From Phycomyces blakesleeanus NRRL 1555(-) (taxonomy: Eukaryota; Mucoromycota; Mucoromycetes; Mucorales; Phycomycetaceae), in NCBI RefSeq assembly GCF_001638985.1, contig NW_017265151.1:683757-747756 (forward strand): 64,000 nt of DNA. Reading direction: 5' to 3'. Made by a program: the position numbers and the translations under genes. The notes under the pieces are model-generated. The model was given only the letters and a program-made list of their open reading frames with translations, did not search any database and was not told the DNA's origin. Shown here one piece after another: positions 47,868 through 61,341 of the stretch (position 1 is the stretch's first letter; each line of letters begins with the position of its first letter).

Positions 47868-48617
47868 TCGATAACAATTCATATAACAACCAACGACAAC
47901 AACAACATTGATAACAAGACAAAGACGAAGAACAAAACAATGTTGAAAGTAGAGTAGAGTAAAGTGGAGTAAAATGGAGTAGAGTAGAGTTTGAATTCAT
48001 TTTTTAAGACTCTCATAAAATATATATATTCATTATATTGCACTGGTTACCATGTCAATTATGTACAGCCAAAAAAGAAAATAAAAAGAAAATAACTTAA
48101 ATATACACAAAATAACTATATTTTACTTAAATAGAAATAATAATATATATAGCGAATTGAAAAGAAGGAAGGTTCAATATTATCATCATCAATTCGTTCA
48201 TTTTGGAAGTTCAATAGTGTCAAATGGGATCCTCCATGTAACATCTTTGCTGCGCAATATGTTACTAGCAAATGCTGAGCATACACGTGTGTAACATTTC
48301 TACCGACTAAAAGAAGAAGAAAAACACAAGTCATACGTGCTCTTTTTCTTCTCTCATTTTTCTTGATCATTGTATTCCAATCACCTGCTAAAGAGAAAGA
48401 GAGAGAAAGCAGAAAATAGTTTGTCAAACCTTTAAGTGTAGTAGATCAAGTTGTATTCTATTCTCTTTTGGCTGCTGTTGTTGCACACAATGATAATTGA
48501 GAACAGGTACAAAGTATGGATAGATGGTTACACTTACCAGCAAGGCGGTTTAGCTTTCGAGCAGAAATCTGTATAAATACAACCTTTGTTCCTTAACCAT
48601 TGTCTTTTACACAAACA
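47868..48617. other. Intergenic with a doubtful minus-strand ORF
   Basis: About 750 bp between Mhr1 and flotillin. AGAGT repeats lie near 47950-47990. A minus-strand open frame (48116-48427) includes two acceptor-like polypyrimidine-TTTAG sites and GDWNTMIKKNERRKR. Its possible upstream piece ISARKLNRLA ends at a GTAAGT. No start codon or family can be assigned, so it is not called as a gene. Confidence 0.4.
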
Positions 48618-50408
48618 ATGCCATTCTATTACAAAGTCAGGTAAAGAAAAGAATAGCAAAGTTTTCTAATAACATTTATTAAATTACTGCTGTTATTATC
48701 AATACCAATGCTAATAACCTGCATTACTATAGTAACGCTAATCAATACATCGTCAAGACCGGCGTGGGTATCACCGATATCGAACTCGTCAAGAAAGGAT
48801 GGGTCTTTCCAGGTCAACATGCCACCGTATTCGATGTCACCCCTCAGAACTTCTCCCTCTCGATCCATGCCATGACCATCGAAAAACTCGAGTTCCTTTT
48901 GCCCGCAGTTTTCACGATTGGTCCCAAGCTTGATATCCCCAGTCTTGAAAAGTATGCCCGCCTTCTGGCCGGTAACGCACTTACTTCGACAGCCATAACC
49001 GATCTCGTCCGGGGTGTTATTGAGGGCGAGACCCGAGTGATCGCAGCCGGTATGACGATTGAGGAAATATTCAGAGAGAGACGTACATTCAAGGACATGG
49101 TTGTTAAGAACGTTCAAAGCGAATTAGATCATTTGTAAGCATACATTTCTATATATTTACTTATTAGTTGGCTTAATTCTGTGTACGCGGGTCTGTGTGT
49201 GTATGTGTGTGGAGGACAAAAAGTTGTTTAAGAAAGAAATTGAAATCAATCATGAGACTTATTTTGTGTATCATAGCGGTGTATTCATCTACAATGCAAA
49301 TATCAAGAGTCTCCAGGACACTCCCGGAAGTGAATACTTTTCTTACCTAAGACAAAAGACACAAGAAGGTGCCGTCAATCAAGCCAAAGTTGGTAAGTAC
49401 AATTAAGATAAGGGGTTATCATTGTGTTATTTACTTATCTATCAATATTGGCCTTTCCACTATTTTCTTTATACAGATGTTGCTGAGGCACGTTTCCGTG
49501 GTGATGTTGGTGCCAAAGAAAAGGAAGGTTTGACTCGTCAGAATACCCAGCGTATTGAGGCAGACACGGTTGTGTATGAGAACGAGCGAAAGGCAGATAT
49601 TCTCAAAGCTCAAGCTATTCTCAAAGAGAAGGCAGCAGAATATGATCGTGGTGTACAGTTGGCTCAGATCGAGGCCCAGCAACACACTGCTTCTCGTGAG
49701 CAAGAACTCAAGAGAATGGTTGAAGAAAAGAGATCTTTGGCAGAGTAAGTTACACCACTAGTAACAGTAGTAGATGCTTAATAATAGCAATGCTAAAGAG
49801 AAAGAGGTAGAAAAGATAGTATAGTCTTTTGTGTATGCGTGTGTCTGGTGAACAATTTTTTGGACTTAATTGTTTCTATCTTTAGAACTGAACGTCTACG
49901 TGCCACTGTGGTCGCAAAGGCCAAAGCAGAGTATGAAATCTCTGTTCAGAAATCCAATGCAGAACAATACAATAAGGAACGTGCTGCTGAAGCCGAACTC
50001 TTCAAACAACAAAAAGAGGCCGAGGGTATCAAGGTTTATGCGGAAGCCAAGCTTTACAAGGCCAACCGTGAAGCCGAGGGTGTGATTAATATGTTAAATG
50101 CCCAGGCTACAGGTTTGGCAGGCATTGTCAAGGCATTCAATGGCGACAATGGAGCTGCTCTTCAGTACCTCATGCTCGAGAAGAACACCTTCCAAGATCT
50201 TGCGAAGACCAATGCTGATGCCATCCGGGGACTTAATCCCAAGATCAGTGTCTGGAATACCGGGGACTCTAGTAAAGGACAACAGAACCCTTTGGCCGAT
50301 ATCTACAAGAACCTTGCGCCTACACTTCTTGCAGTCCAGGAGCAGACTGGCATTAGTCCCAAGTGGGGTGTTAACATGCCACAACCTCCTTCTGGCCCAT
50401 CTACCTAA
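48618..50408 (+). CDS. Flotillin/reggie (SPFH-domain membrane scaffold)
   Basis: Model: 48618-48640, 48733-49134, 49277-49392, 49477-49744, 49886-50408; 443 aa. The first exon codes only eight residues (MPFYYKVS). The SPFH domain follows: [40 protein letters not shown], and [20 protein letters not shown]. The second half is flotillin coiled coil with Glu-Ala repeats ([29 protein letters not shown]). It ends in a Pro/Ser tail. Flotillins oligomerise on the cytosolic face of sterol-rich plasma-membrane domains and organise signalling and endocytosis. They occur in filamentous fungi but not in S. cerevisiae. Every exon joins in phase and the length is normal. Confidence 0.95.
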
Positions 50409-51411
50409 ATGCTTGTAAAACCTGGGCGATTAAACCTTTTACTTTATTTTTATTCTTAACCTTTTCACATTCATTTTCTCTTTTTATTATATCCACACCC
50501 CTTCCTTCTTTCCTTTGCCAACGGCTTTCATTGTATCAGTATATTTATTCTTAAGCTAGCCACCTATATCACGGCAATTCTGTATATCTTATGTACTCTA
50601 TATCCAATATCTGTAATTCAATAATTCAATAATTCAATAATTCTATATTCACAATAAACTATAAACTATAAATATATTTAAAAGCCTTTCTTGGATCCCA
50701 TTACTTGTTTTATTATAATGCTTTACCTTTTGCGATATCTTGATACTCTATATATATATATATATATTTACAGCGCTCCTCCACGTGCGTACTCAATTTA
50801 TCTCTTTTATATAAAAGACAAAAAGTAGTGAGATATATATGTATATATATTTGACTAGCCTTTGTAAGAAAGAAGTTTTGTTCAAGGTACCTGGTAATCT
50901 GATCCATTAATTTTATAGTATCAAGCACAAAATCTGGAAATACCTTGAGCCTATTCTATAATTCCCATGTCACAAAACCTCAGTCAAAGCAGAATATATA
51001 TATCTATATCTATACTCTTGTAAGCAATTCTATTTATACAATAAAATAGCCAAATTTTCCTTGTAAATAAATAAATAGATAGATACACTAAAATGTGCTT
51101 AACGTTAAGATCTTTTGTTGTTTTAATTAAAAATAGAAAAGAAGTGATACTAATATATATATATATATATATAGATGTGTATATTACTATTGAATGTGAG
51201 TTGGTTGTGAAATATATATATATATAAACAAATAAATAAATATATATTTAAAAGAAGAAGAAAGAAAGAAAGAAGAGAGAATGCGATACTGTAAAGAACA
51301 ATTGTTGGTTGATAGTAGGTAGGTTTGGTTGGTTGGTTGGTTGGTTGCTTTTTTTTAAAGAAAAAAATATATATAAATAAAAAAAAGAAAGGACTTGATA
51401 TGCAAATGCAC
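50409..51411. other. Intergenic between convergent genes
   Basis: About 1 kb with ATTCA repeats (50610-50645), several (TA)n runs and GGTT repeats (51325-51350). No gene was seen. Confidence 0.75.
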
Positions 51412-53606
51412 TTAATCCCAGTACTTGATCTTTCCATCCCAAGAACAAGTTGCCATCTTTGAGCTCTCATGTGGGTGCCATTCTGTGTTCATTACGACCT
51501 TGTCGTGAGCCTTGAACTTCTTCAGAATCTTGCATGACTTCCAGTCCCACACCCATACATTTCCATTTGAGTCACCACTGCTCACAAAGCGACCATCTGC
51601 CGAGAACCCGGGTTTACATGCGTATCCTGCAATCAAATGACCTGCGAACCGTTTCTTACGGTTGATTCTAAATCGATCGCGAGCACCGTAAACGACAATC
51701 TGGTTATCAAGAGATTGACATGCAAGCCATTTCTCTGTAGAGTATGTTGGTTAATAAGTTGATTTTTTTTTTAAAAAGAAAACTCTTTCGCCAATTATTA
51801 TTATTATTATTATTATTATTATAGTTATAATAATAATAATATGAACTAACTCGAAACAAAAATCACAAAATCCAAAAAGAAAAGAAAAAGAAACTTACTG
51901 TTTGGTGACAGGGTAACGGCTGGCAAGGAATACATGTCAGGTTCGGCAATGTACTTGATCACGACTGGGATATCAAACTCCCATGCACGCATTGTCTTGT
52001 CGTCTGAGGTTGTAATGAAACGACGGTTCTCATCCACAAAAGTAATACTATTGACAGCACCCAGATGCTGGTCGTACTCTTGTGTGATCTCACCCGTGTT
52101 TATGTCAAACTGGACAATCTTCTTGTCAGAACAACCTGCCAAGAATATGTGCTGTTTATCCTCCTCGGGATTGAATGTGACGCAGTAAGGAACCTTTCCG
52201 GTAGAGAATGAACGGATACATTGTCCAGTCTCGGTATCCCACAACTTTACATAGCGATCGTAACTCGAACTCAAGAATTTTCGTCCATCGTTACTAAATG
52301 CAATATCACGCACAGCCTTGGTGTGTCCAGACATGGTACGCAAAAGTCTTCTATCGTGATAAACATCCCAGATCTAAATAGAATAATGATAATAATCGCT
52401 AGACATATTAGAATCCAAATAAGAAAAATAAAAATAAAAATAAATCCATAATTTCCCTTCCTTTCCTTTCCTTTCCTTTCCTTTCTTCTCTCTCTCTCTC
52501 TCTCTCTCTTTTAATATATATATATATAGAAAACCATAGCCTTGATTTTATACTTTACCTTGACTTTGTTATCCATACCTCCACTCAACAAGAGATGCGC
52601 AGACTTTGGTAAAAATCGAATGGCCGAGACACCCTTGGCGTGACCCTCCCATGTGTGAATACAGCGCTTTGGAATAAAACAATCCTGAGTTCCAGGCTCA
52701 CCCAACAGATTTACATCCACATCCTGGGGTACGGCCATATATGTTCTTCCAAGATAATCGTGCTCGGCTTCACCATGGAATGTCGTGGTTTCGGTACCGA
52801 CGACCTGTGCAGCGGCCAGTTTTTTGGCTGCCGCATTGGCCGCATTGGCTGCCTTGGTTGGGTTCATGGCGATCTGGACTTCCTCCTGTAGATCAGACTC
52901 TAGACCACTAGGTTCTCCAATACCATCACCATCATAGCCTGCCCATGGCCCCTTGTATGCATTCTCACCCTCCAGAATACCCGCATCTCCTTTCTTTTCT
53001 CTCTTTTTACGTAAGTCTTTGTTGGGTCGGTACTGTTTTGGTAAGCGATCGAGGATCGTCACGCCGCCTAATTCTGCTGCTGCTGCCAGATTGCCAACAT
53101 AACCTGTGCCCATGATTCCCTGGCCGGTCTGCCCAGCAAGATTCGAGCTGCTTAGCGAAGGATCGCGTGCATAACCGTAACTCTCGAAAGTACGATGTTG
53201 TGTGCGAAAGTCCATTTCTGAGATGGCTTCTTGCTGAACATGACCTGTGAGGATGTTCTGAGTAGCGAGTTTGCGGTCTGAGAATGGATTGTCTGGACCG
53301 AGAGTTGGTCGGATCATGTCGCTGTAGGGCACATTGACTGTAAGCTCGGTTGCTGTGGGAGCTGTATAGAGTGCTGTGGGATCGACATCCTACAATGAAA
53401 ATATCTATCTTAGAAAAAGAAAAAAAAAGGTTCTTTAAACGCGTATTACAACTTACATGGAAGCCTGTGTCAGGTGCTGAATTGATTTTCATTGTCTGGA
53501 TGACAGCCGTAGACTGATTATCTTTAGTCCCGACATCTTCTTCATCACTCGACCCGTATTTGTCAACAAAATCCATCGTTTGTGTCAGAGGTAAAGTTGA
53601 AGTCAT
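51412..53606 (-). CDS. PRP17: Pre-mRNA splicing factor Prp17/CDC40 (WD40)
   Basis: Model: 53457-53606, 52559-53389, 51899-52373, 51412-51734 (minus strand); 592 aa. The N-terminus has the conserved YGSSDEED, then [20 protein letters not shown] and [20 protein letters not shown], diagnostic of Prp17. Seven WD40 repeats fill roughly residues 290-592: [40 protein letters not shown], and finally [10 protein letters not shown] at the stop. The protein joins the spliceosome for the second catalytic step and is linked to cell-cycle progression in yeast. Length matches the family. The Ala-rich block [16 protein letters not shown] lies between the N-terminal part and the propeller. Confidence 0.95.
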
Positions 53607-54948
53607 ACAGCCGGTTCACTGGTAAAATGAGTCTGTTGATGAGGCGTCATAACAGTCACAATTATTTCTAAGAAAGGCAAGTAAGTAAAGAATGGGTGTC
53701 CGTCCTTGTCTTTTCAAAAAAAAAAAAAAAAAAAAAAAGAAAAGAAATGCTTCTGGTGGTGGCAAATTTGATTTCTTTGGGTAAGGATTAATAGAATAAA
53801 TCTGATTAGAAAGATGATGTGAAATTGTAGCAACTTTCCTATCAAACTTGGCGAATATAGTAAAGGGTAAATTGCTACAAGTCCATATCCTTTCTATTGT
53901 ATGTAGATTATGGTTTTATCTGTATCTGTACAGAATATATGAGTATCTTGATGTTGTTACTTGGGCGTTAGGGATCACAATCAACTTGAGATTATCTAAT
54001 TTTTGAATACGAAACTCTGTATATGTTCCCTCTGGTATAATTTATATATATATGTGTGTATTTCTTTAAAAGAAAAAAAAAGTCTATGGCTTGTATGGAT
54101 CAATATTTATTTATACAGATATTATTGATAATATACTAGTATATCTCCCATGCTAAGAAATCATTATTATATTTATGTATTTAGACTATATATAAAAAAA
54201 AAAGGGGGAATAAAGATATATGAAACTCAAGATGCTTAATGTTACAATCAAAGAACTGATGTACAAATCTGATATCGAATTGAATTGAATTATACTCATT
54301 GTATTTATATTTGATTTTCTTATCTTGAATTGACCTTGATTCTACTCTATTGTACGCTTTCGTCAGATCAATATATAAATATAATTATATATATATTCAA
54401 GTATGAATACTGAACAAATGAATGAATTACTGACTTGACTGAATAAATGAGAATAATCGGAATTTCTTTTGGCTCGGCACTGTTGCCATTAGACCGACTT
54501 TGCTGTGTTTTTTTTTTCTTCTTCTTCTGGCTCTGGTTTGTCCAATTCAATAGAACAGCCCGTTTTCCAGTACTTACCCGTCCAATACATCCAACTCAGA
54601 ATATATATATATATATTGTTTGTTATTATCTTTGTAACTTTTGATATCCAAAAATAAATCATAAAAATCAGACAGAGAGACAGACAGACAACATGAAAAT
54701 AAAGAACATGAAATTCAAGTCTAGAGTATGCCGAGCAAAATAATAATAATGAATACATGTATAATATAACAATATATAGTGATACTGAAGAAATTGCCGT
54801 TTAGATAATTTACAGTGAACAAGTTTGAAGGAGGGGGATCTAAGGGATATAGTAATAAAACAATAAAATAGAAAGAGATAGAAAAGAGTAACAAATATAT
54901 AATAAGATAAAAATAAAAAAAAATGGGGATGAATGATACAAAATAGAA
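53607..54948. other. Intergenic
   Basis: About 1.3 kb between the Prp17 start and the Gut2 stop, both on the minus strand. A poly-A run of about 21 nt lies at 53718-53738. Short (TA)n runs and GACA repeats near 54671-54690 are present. No gene was seen. Confidence 0.7.
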
Positions 54949-56792
54949 TTAAGCAGAAACTGAATCTGCGTGTGCCTTTGCCTTTTCACCAAGACCCATG
55001 GTAGCTAAGAATGCAATGGTGTTGAGGTATTCTTCCTTCTTGCGCTCATCAGACCACTTGAGTTCCTCTGCCATGATCTCGATGATACGGGGTAAGGATT
55101 GGTAAGCGGCTTCGGCGTTCAAGAAAGCGAGACGGGTACGGCGGGCCAGAACATCCACAGCGGTTGAGGCATACTCTTGTCTGACAGAGTAGCGAACCTC
55201 GGCTTCGATGTAAGGATAGTTTGGTGAGATACGCTGGCCATAGACGGGCCAGCTCATGGCAGTGGGATCTTCGATGGCGCCAATAACCCAGGAGCGGTCA
55301 CCGTAACTGTTTGCCAAATGTTGAGCTACCTCAGTGTCCATGCCAAACTCTTGTACGAGACGGATAAACATAGTCGAGGTGTACTCTTTACTACCAAGCA
55401 GCTGGACGGTTTCGGTAATGCAGGGCCCGGTGGGCTTGAGACCAAAGACCTCGATTGCGCGATCAACGGTCTCCATAGCCATGGCACGGTAGGTTGTCCA
55501 CTTGCCACCAGCAATGGTGATCATGTTGTTCTCACTCACGTTAATCATATGGTTGCGCACCAAAGACTCGGTGTTCTTGGCGTTAGGGTCGCGCACAAGA
55601 GGGCGGATACCAGACCAGGCAGCCAGAACATCGCTGCGACGGACCTTGACATCGGCACTCAGATAATGGGAGACTTCATCCAGAATCCATTTGATCTCAT
55701 CTTCCTTGGGCAGAGGGTTCTGAGTAACATCTGTAGGAGAATCTAACAATTATATAACAAGTTAGTTCCATTTCGCTCAAACACACTCCATCTTTTCCTT
55801 GATAATATCCGTAACACTGCACTACTCTTCAGTATCACCAATAAAAAAAATAATCTATATTTACCCGTTGTTCCAGCAATAGTGTTTCCCTGCCAGGGCA
55901 AGAAGAAGATGACTCGGCCATCACTGGTATCGGGATCCAACAAGCCCATGTTGCGAGGACTGTAGTAGTTGGGCAAGATGATATGGACACCAGCAGAAGG
56001 TGCTACAATCTCTGCGTTTTCTTTGTTATCCATCTTTCGGAGACCATCCGTGAATGGACCAGTGGCGTTGATGACACCCTTTATAAAATAAAACAAAATA
56101 AAAAGATGGCATGCAGATTTTTGTTGTTTGTTTGTTTGTGTGTTTGTTTGTTTGTTAGTAAGTTACTTTTAAGTATCTTTAGGGGGAATATTTTTTGTAC
56201 CTTTGCGCGAACGTTCCATTCATCTCCAGTCAAGGTATCTCTGAGCTTAGCACCGTTGACCATACCATCTTCTCCCTTGGTGAGATCGACAACCTCACAA
56301 TGGTTGGCAACTGTAGCACCATGGTAAGCAGCAGTCAGAGCAAGCGCGACGTTCATTCGTGCATCGTTGTGCTGACCTGTAAATATATATACAAAACGCA
56401 CGTGTCAGAAAGGCTTTAAAATATGTGTATAAAAAAAATAAAGACTTACCATCATAGTAGACCAATGCACCCACGAGGCGGTCCTTCTTGAGCATAGGGA
56501 AGGCCTCAAGTGCCTTTGAACGTGTCAAGAAGTAACTGCTTTCCAATGCTTCTCTACCGGCAAACAAGTCGTACATCTTGCAACCTACCCAGTAGTAAGG
56601 CATCTGCCACCACCTTAAATACAACAACAATTATTATTATTAGTATAGAGACGGCGATCAGATTATTGTTCAATGAATCTTAGTAACCCCATATACTAAA
56701 AAACACACACAAACGCCGCGCCGATCCAATATATATATATGTGTGTTATATATGTATTTGACCAAGCCAGCCTAACATAAGGTCGATCCAAG

Positions 56793-56825
<33 letters not shown>

Positions 56826-57674
56826 CTTTGACCAATTCTTCTCCTTATATATATATAAAGCCGTTTTGGCCCAATCACATACACACACACATAATCCCAT
56901 CAATCTAACACGTGAATTGCCCCTCCTCTTCCCCATCCCTTCTCTATTATTTTACAGATGTCACTTTTGATAACTTACTTGTAGACAGGAAGCATGATTG
57001 GCAATTGGTTGGCCAGGTAAGGAGCGATCTCCAGGAAGATCTTGCGTTCATGGAGAGCTTCGACCACAAGCTTGTACTGTTCATAGTCAAGTTCCAAAAT
57101 TGCCTTTTGCAGATAACGGACACCACCGTGGACAAGTTTGGTAGAGCGTGAAGAGGTGCCTGATATAATATATATAAAGAAATTAAAATTAGAATATTAG
57201 GATAATCTACCAAAGAAGAAAGAAAAAAATACCTGAAGCAAAATCATCGCGTTCAACCAAGGCAACCTTCAGACCACGGGTTGCAGCATCAACGGCTACA
57301 CCAGTTCCTGTAGCTCCACCACCGACCACCAAAAGGTCATAGATGTCTGCTGTAGCAGTCTTGCCGTCACTGTCGACGTTCTTGAGTCTGTTGAGCATCT
57401 CTTCGCGGGAAGGAGCCTGCCAGTGACCGGCAACCTTGTCAAGGTCCTTGTTTTTGTCGAGTGCTTCGGCGAGTACGATGTTGCGGGGCATCAAAGAGGT
57501 AAGCATGGACTTTCCGTTGGTGGCAAGAGATTCCTGGTTCTTCAGGGTTGAGTAGTAGATGTTGCGACCAGTGGCGTTCTTGTGCTGTTCATAGGCATAG
57601 TATGCTGAGCCAACACCGGCGGTTGTTGCGGTTGCTGCAAAGAACTTGGTCGAACGGGAAATACCTCTCCACAT
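54949..57674 (-). CDS. GUT2: Mitochondrial FAD-dependent glycerol-3-phosphate dehydrogenase
   Basis: Model: 57233-57674, 56979-57159, 56450-56613, 56201-56376, 55865-56078, 54949-55742 (minus strand); 656 aa. The N-terminus is a basic presequence followed by a short hydrophobic stretch (TTAGVGSAYYAYEQ). The FAD motif is DLLVVGGGATGTGVAVDAAT. SSRSTKLVHGGVRYLQKA, DARMNVALALTAAYHGATVA, INATGPFTDGLRKM and PSAGVHIILPNYY are all class-typical. TIAGGKWTTYRAMA lies near the second nucleotide contact. The C-terminal domain ends without the EF-hands of the animal enzyme. It oxidises glycerol-3-phosphate to dihydroxyacetone phosphate and passes electrons to ubiquinone at the outer face of the inner membrane. 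All six exons join in phase. Confidence 0.97.
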
Positions 57675-59882
57675 AATAATAACGATTTTTTTTTGATAAG
57701 GAACGAGAGAAAGAAGTTGCAGAAAAAAAAGAGAAAGGAAATCAAATTTGGCAGAACCTTAAAAAAAACAGATGAAGAATAGCGGACATTTTATTTTATT
57801 TTAGGCCTTTAGGGGCAAATCACCCTCTTGACGTAAGAATTTCTGCGCCAACTAGTTCCATTGGTCGTAATACCAAACCCGCACTTTCCCGTTTCATATA
57901 TATATTTTATTTTTTTTTCGCCATTTTCCAAACCTGTCATAGTCAAGTTTTTTTTTTTTTTTTTTTTTGGTCAACATGAGGTACCAGATCCCCCATTCAA
58001 TTGAATTGAATTCAATCCAGTCTCTGTCTCTTTATTTTAGCCTTCTTTTTTTTTTCTGGGTGATAAACTGTCGATCAGTGAATTAAGAATTCTATCATTT
58101 TTATAATATAAACTCTGCTTCCTGATCCATGCTTTTATTTTCGTTTGTTTTACATTTATACTATTTGTGCCTTGTGTTCATACTAGTTCCACAATATAGG
58201 ATAAAAAATCAAAGAAAAAAAAATGAGAGTCACTCACTCATTTTTTAGTATCCAAATAAATAAATAACGATGTTTATCTCCTGCATAGGTTCAAAGTGTC
58301 TAGAGAAAAGGTCTTCAAGATAATTAATTAGCCGACAGTAGTATATAGTACTGTCTATAGCTTGCCAAAGTATGACGCCTGGATAACATAAAATGAGCTT
58401 TCCAGATTTACCCCGGATAGTCGTTTAATTGTCCGGTCTTTTTTAGAAGGAGAATTTCAGGTCCAGGATATTTTATTTTTATTTTTATCTTTACACAATG
58501 ACAGCTGGGCTTTGTGTTATAATAATGTGTCTGGGAACAAACGGGCCTTTTTATTTTATTATTTTTTATGTAAGAGAAGTATGGTAAAAAAAAAACAAAA
58601 AAAAAGTACATGTCACCAAATCTTAATAATTAGTAACCAGGCAACCAAACATAGTCGTGCATAAATTAGGTAGTTAAAAAAGACTTGTTTGTTTTATGAG
58701 TTTGCTCACACACAAATAAAACAGGCGGTAGATACAAATCTTACTTGCAAAACAATCAATTGTAAAGAAATGATAATGATAGTAACAAACATTTGTCATT
58801 TTACCTTATCTTACTATTACTGAGTGGATTTTTCCAACCCCTGAAGTAAAATAGAAAAAAGAAAAACTTCCTCATTAAAAGTCTGTATTTTTTTTATAGG
58901 TGTAACATTTTGAGAAAAGATAAAAAAATAATATTACATAACAGCACATAACATTTGTCCCCATCGATTAAATATAGTTTAAAGAACATACATTTTAATC
59001 GATCAAATCTGTATTACAGTTTCATCGAAATATTCACACATCTTTCCCAATCAATAAATCGGTTTCTCATCCTCCCCCATTACTATAGACTATAGACAAT
59101 ATATGTATATTATGCATAAAAACCTGTCAAAATCAAATGCTTCTTTTGCCTTTATCTAAAATAGTATTCTCTTGCTATCTAATATGTATATGGTGCTGCC
59201 AAACTAAAATAAAAGAATAGGAAATAATGGTACATATCTCGAGATTATTCTCAATTTTTTGTAATTGTCTTGGAATATATTTTAGCACAAAATTTTATTT
59301 CTATTCTGCAAAAGGGCTTTCAGGGATCGTTGGTAGTGTAACATTTATAATTAACCCACATTTGAACAAACAAAAAAAAATTAGAATGCAAAGTAACAAA
59401 AGCAAAGATGTAGAAATAACATCATATTACTTTGGATCATTAGTGAGGTCATTTTTTTTTTATTTTATTCTAGACTTTTGTGGATTATTCTTTTTGTCTT
59501 GGAAAAAATAATTTGTTCTTCATCTTTGTTCCGTCCAATCGTTAAAGATCTAAACGTCATTTATTATTAAAAATGAATAATTGTTAGTGCAGCAGCAGCA
59601 GCAGCTAATTATTAATATTTTTGACAGGCAGTAACAGCAATATTTTTTATCATTTTTTTAAAAAAATAAAATAAAATAATAATAATACTAAATTCTATTC
59701 CTTTTATAATCAAAGCAATACCTCTTCATTCATTCATTCATTCATTCATCTACATGTCTTTAGTGTATAATATATACAATGACTTTATAATATCAATGCT
59801 GTAGAAAAATAATAATATGAACCTCTCCGCAGTATACTCCGGCTGTACCTTTTATTTTTTATTTTCTTATTTTCTTTATTAC
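57675..59882. other. Divergent intergenic region
   Basis: About 2.2 kb between Gut2 and the acetyltransferase gene. It contains poly-T (57947-57968), CATT repeats near 59728-59748 and promoter-like motifs near 57829-57864. The open frame at 59227-59511 is AT-driven and hydrophobic without a family match. Confidence 0.65.
57829..57864 (-). promoter_or_regulatory. TGACGTAA (CRE-like) and ATTGG (inverted CCAAT) upstream of GUT2
   Basis: TGACGTAA lies at 57829-57836 and ATTGG (CCAAT on the gene strand) at 57860-57864, about 155-190 bp before the ATG. bZIP and HAP sites would suit a carbon-source-regulated mitochondrial enzyme; this is inferred from sequence only. Confidence 0.4.
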
Positions 59883-61228
59883 ATGACAATGATAAAGCAA
59901 CAGAGCTTATATCAACTAGAGAATACAGACCTTAAATTGCTTACGGCCTATTGTATCCAAAACCAGCCTTCGACATCATCTTTGTTGGGCTGGCTACTTA
60001 ATTCCCCGCAATCTTGTCCAAATGAATTCTCAAACGCCATTTTTTATTGCTCGGCACCAAACCCATGGGCTCTCATTGCCCAGAATCAGACCGTTGTCTG
60101 GTTGATAGAGATTAAGGATCGCATCAGAATCTTTGTCTCATCCGAACCATTCCTCGATCAGTGCCCCACGACAGATCTAGCAGTAAAATATTGTGAAGAT
60201 CCAGAAACTTCTCTGCAGGGACCAATGTTCATCGCTGCTGATCATCAGGCATTATATAAAGAGAGTGAGAATTTGTTGGAACAATTATTAAAGACTTTTA
60301 TGGAAAATAAAAAAGAAAGTAAGAAATTCTCTTTATTTAGGTATCTATAATTAAAAAAAAATCAATAAATCAATCAATTTAATGCATGCTACTTTTATTT
60401 TAATTAATCAATCAATTAATTAAATTGGACTAGTTCTTGTGCATGGTTGCTCTGTCATCTGGAGTCCGTTATTAAGACGACTGTTCAAAATACCTTATAA
60501 TGGACCATGCAAGAGGTTCGTCAACCCAGCATCAAAGTACCCTTTACCTTGCTCTCTTCGTAATGGATATTCCATTGCCAAGGCAGAAAAGAAACATGCA
60601 CCATTGGTAAGTTCAATCTACAATACAATATGTCTTTCATTTTTGGAGTAAATTCAGGAAAGCTAGTGAAAAATAAATAAATAAATTAATTAATAATAAT
60701 AATAATAATAATTAAATAGATCATTGAATACAACAAGATCAAATTTGAGATGCAATATGTCATCGAGGGTCTTGAGATGTCAACTGTTATAACCACTCAA
60801 GATAATACACCTGTAGCATGGGCCATGTCCCACAGAGATCGTAAGTAAAGAAACCAAATATATATAAAGGGGCTTTTTTAATCTAGCCTTTTCATTTTTT
60901 TTAATTGGTCTTTATTAGTCTAACTGCTTTCAATTGGAATTTTCTCTTTTTCTTATAAACATCTTTAGTTACGGTTGGAGCTCTGCATGTCTTGGGAAGT
61001 CACAGAAGGCAAGGATTAGCAGAGGCAGTGGTAGCTGATATATGTGGCCAACACACTGCTTTTTATCAAAAGCACAGCCCAGATCCAACAGTGGAACATT
61101 ATGCACAGGCCATTGTTGAATATCCAAACTCAACAAGTGCATCGTTCTTCAAAAAGTTAGGCTGGTACACTCATGGACCTGGAATTACTTGGGTAGTAAT
61201 CGGCCCCAAAGAGAAAAGTATAGAATAA
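59883..61228 (+). CDS. GNAT-family N-acetyltransferase (FR47/GLYAT-like)
   Basis: Model: 59883-60318, 60434-60606, 60720-60840, 60969-61228; 329 aa. The N-terminal half is degenerate (LYQLENTDLKLLTAYCIQNQ, AIFYCSAPNPWALIAQNQTV). The C-terminal half holds the acetyl-CoA site: LTVGALHVLGSHRRQGLAEA gives the (R/Q)xxGxA loop as RRQGLA. It is followed by VVADICGQHTAFYQ and a late SASFFKKLGWYTHG, the usual motif-B ending. The order recalls FR47-like and glycine N-acyltransferase-like proteins. The substrate is unknown. Two ATGs (59883, 59889) begin well; an earlier in-frame ATG at 59817 would add a hydrophobic 22-residue leader and cannot be excluded. Confidence 0.85.
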
Positions 61229-61302
61229 CAAGGATATCAAATGAAAAAGATACATTACACTTCTTTGATATAATTTAATTGTATTATTGATAGTAAAATT
61301 AA

Positions 61303-61341
<39 letters not shown>

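Noticed and set aside
59227..59511. 94-aa plus-strand ORF
   Set aside because: Hydrophobic and Lys/Asn-rich without motif; typical of AT-rich spacer.
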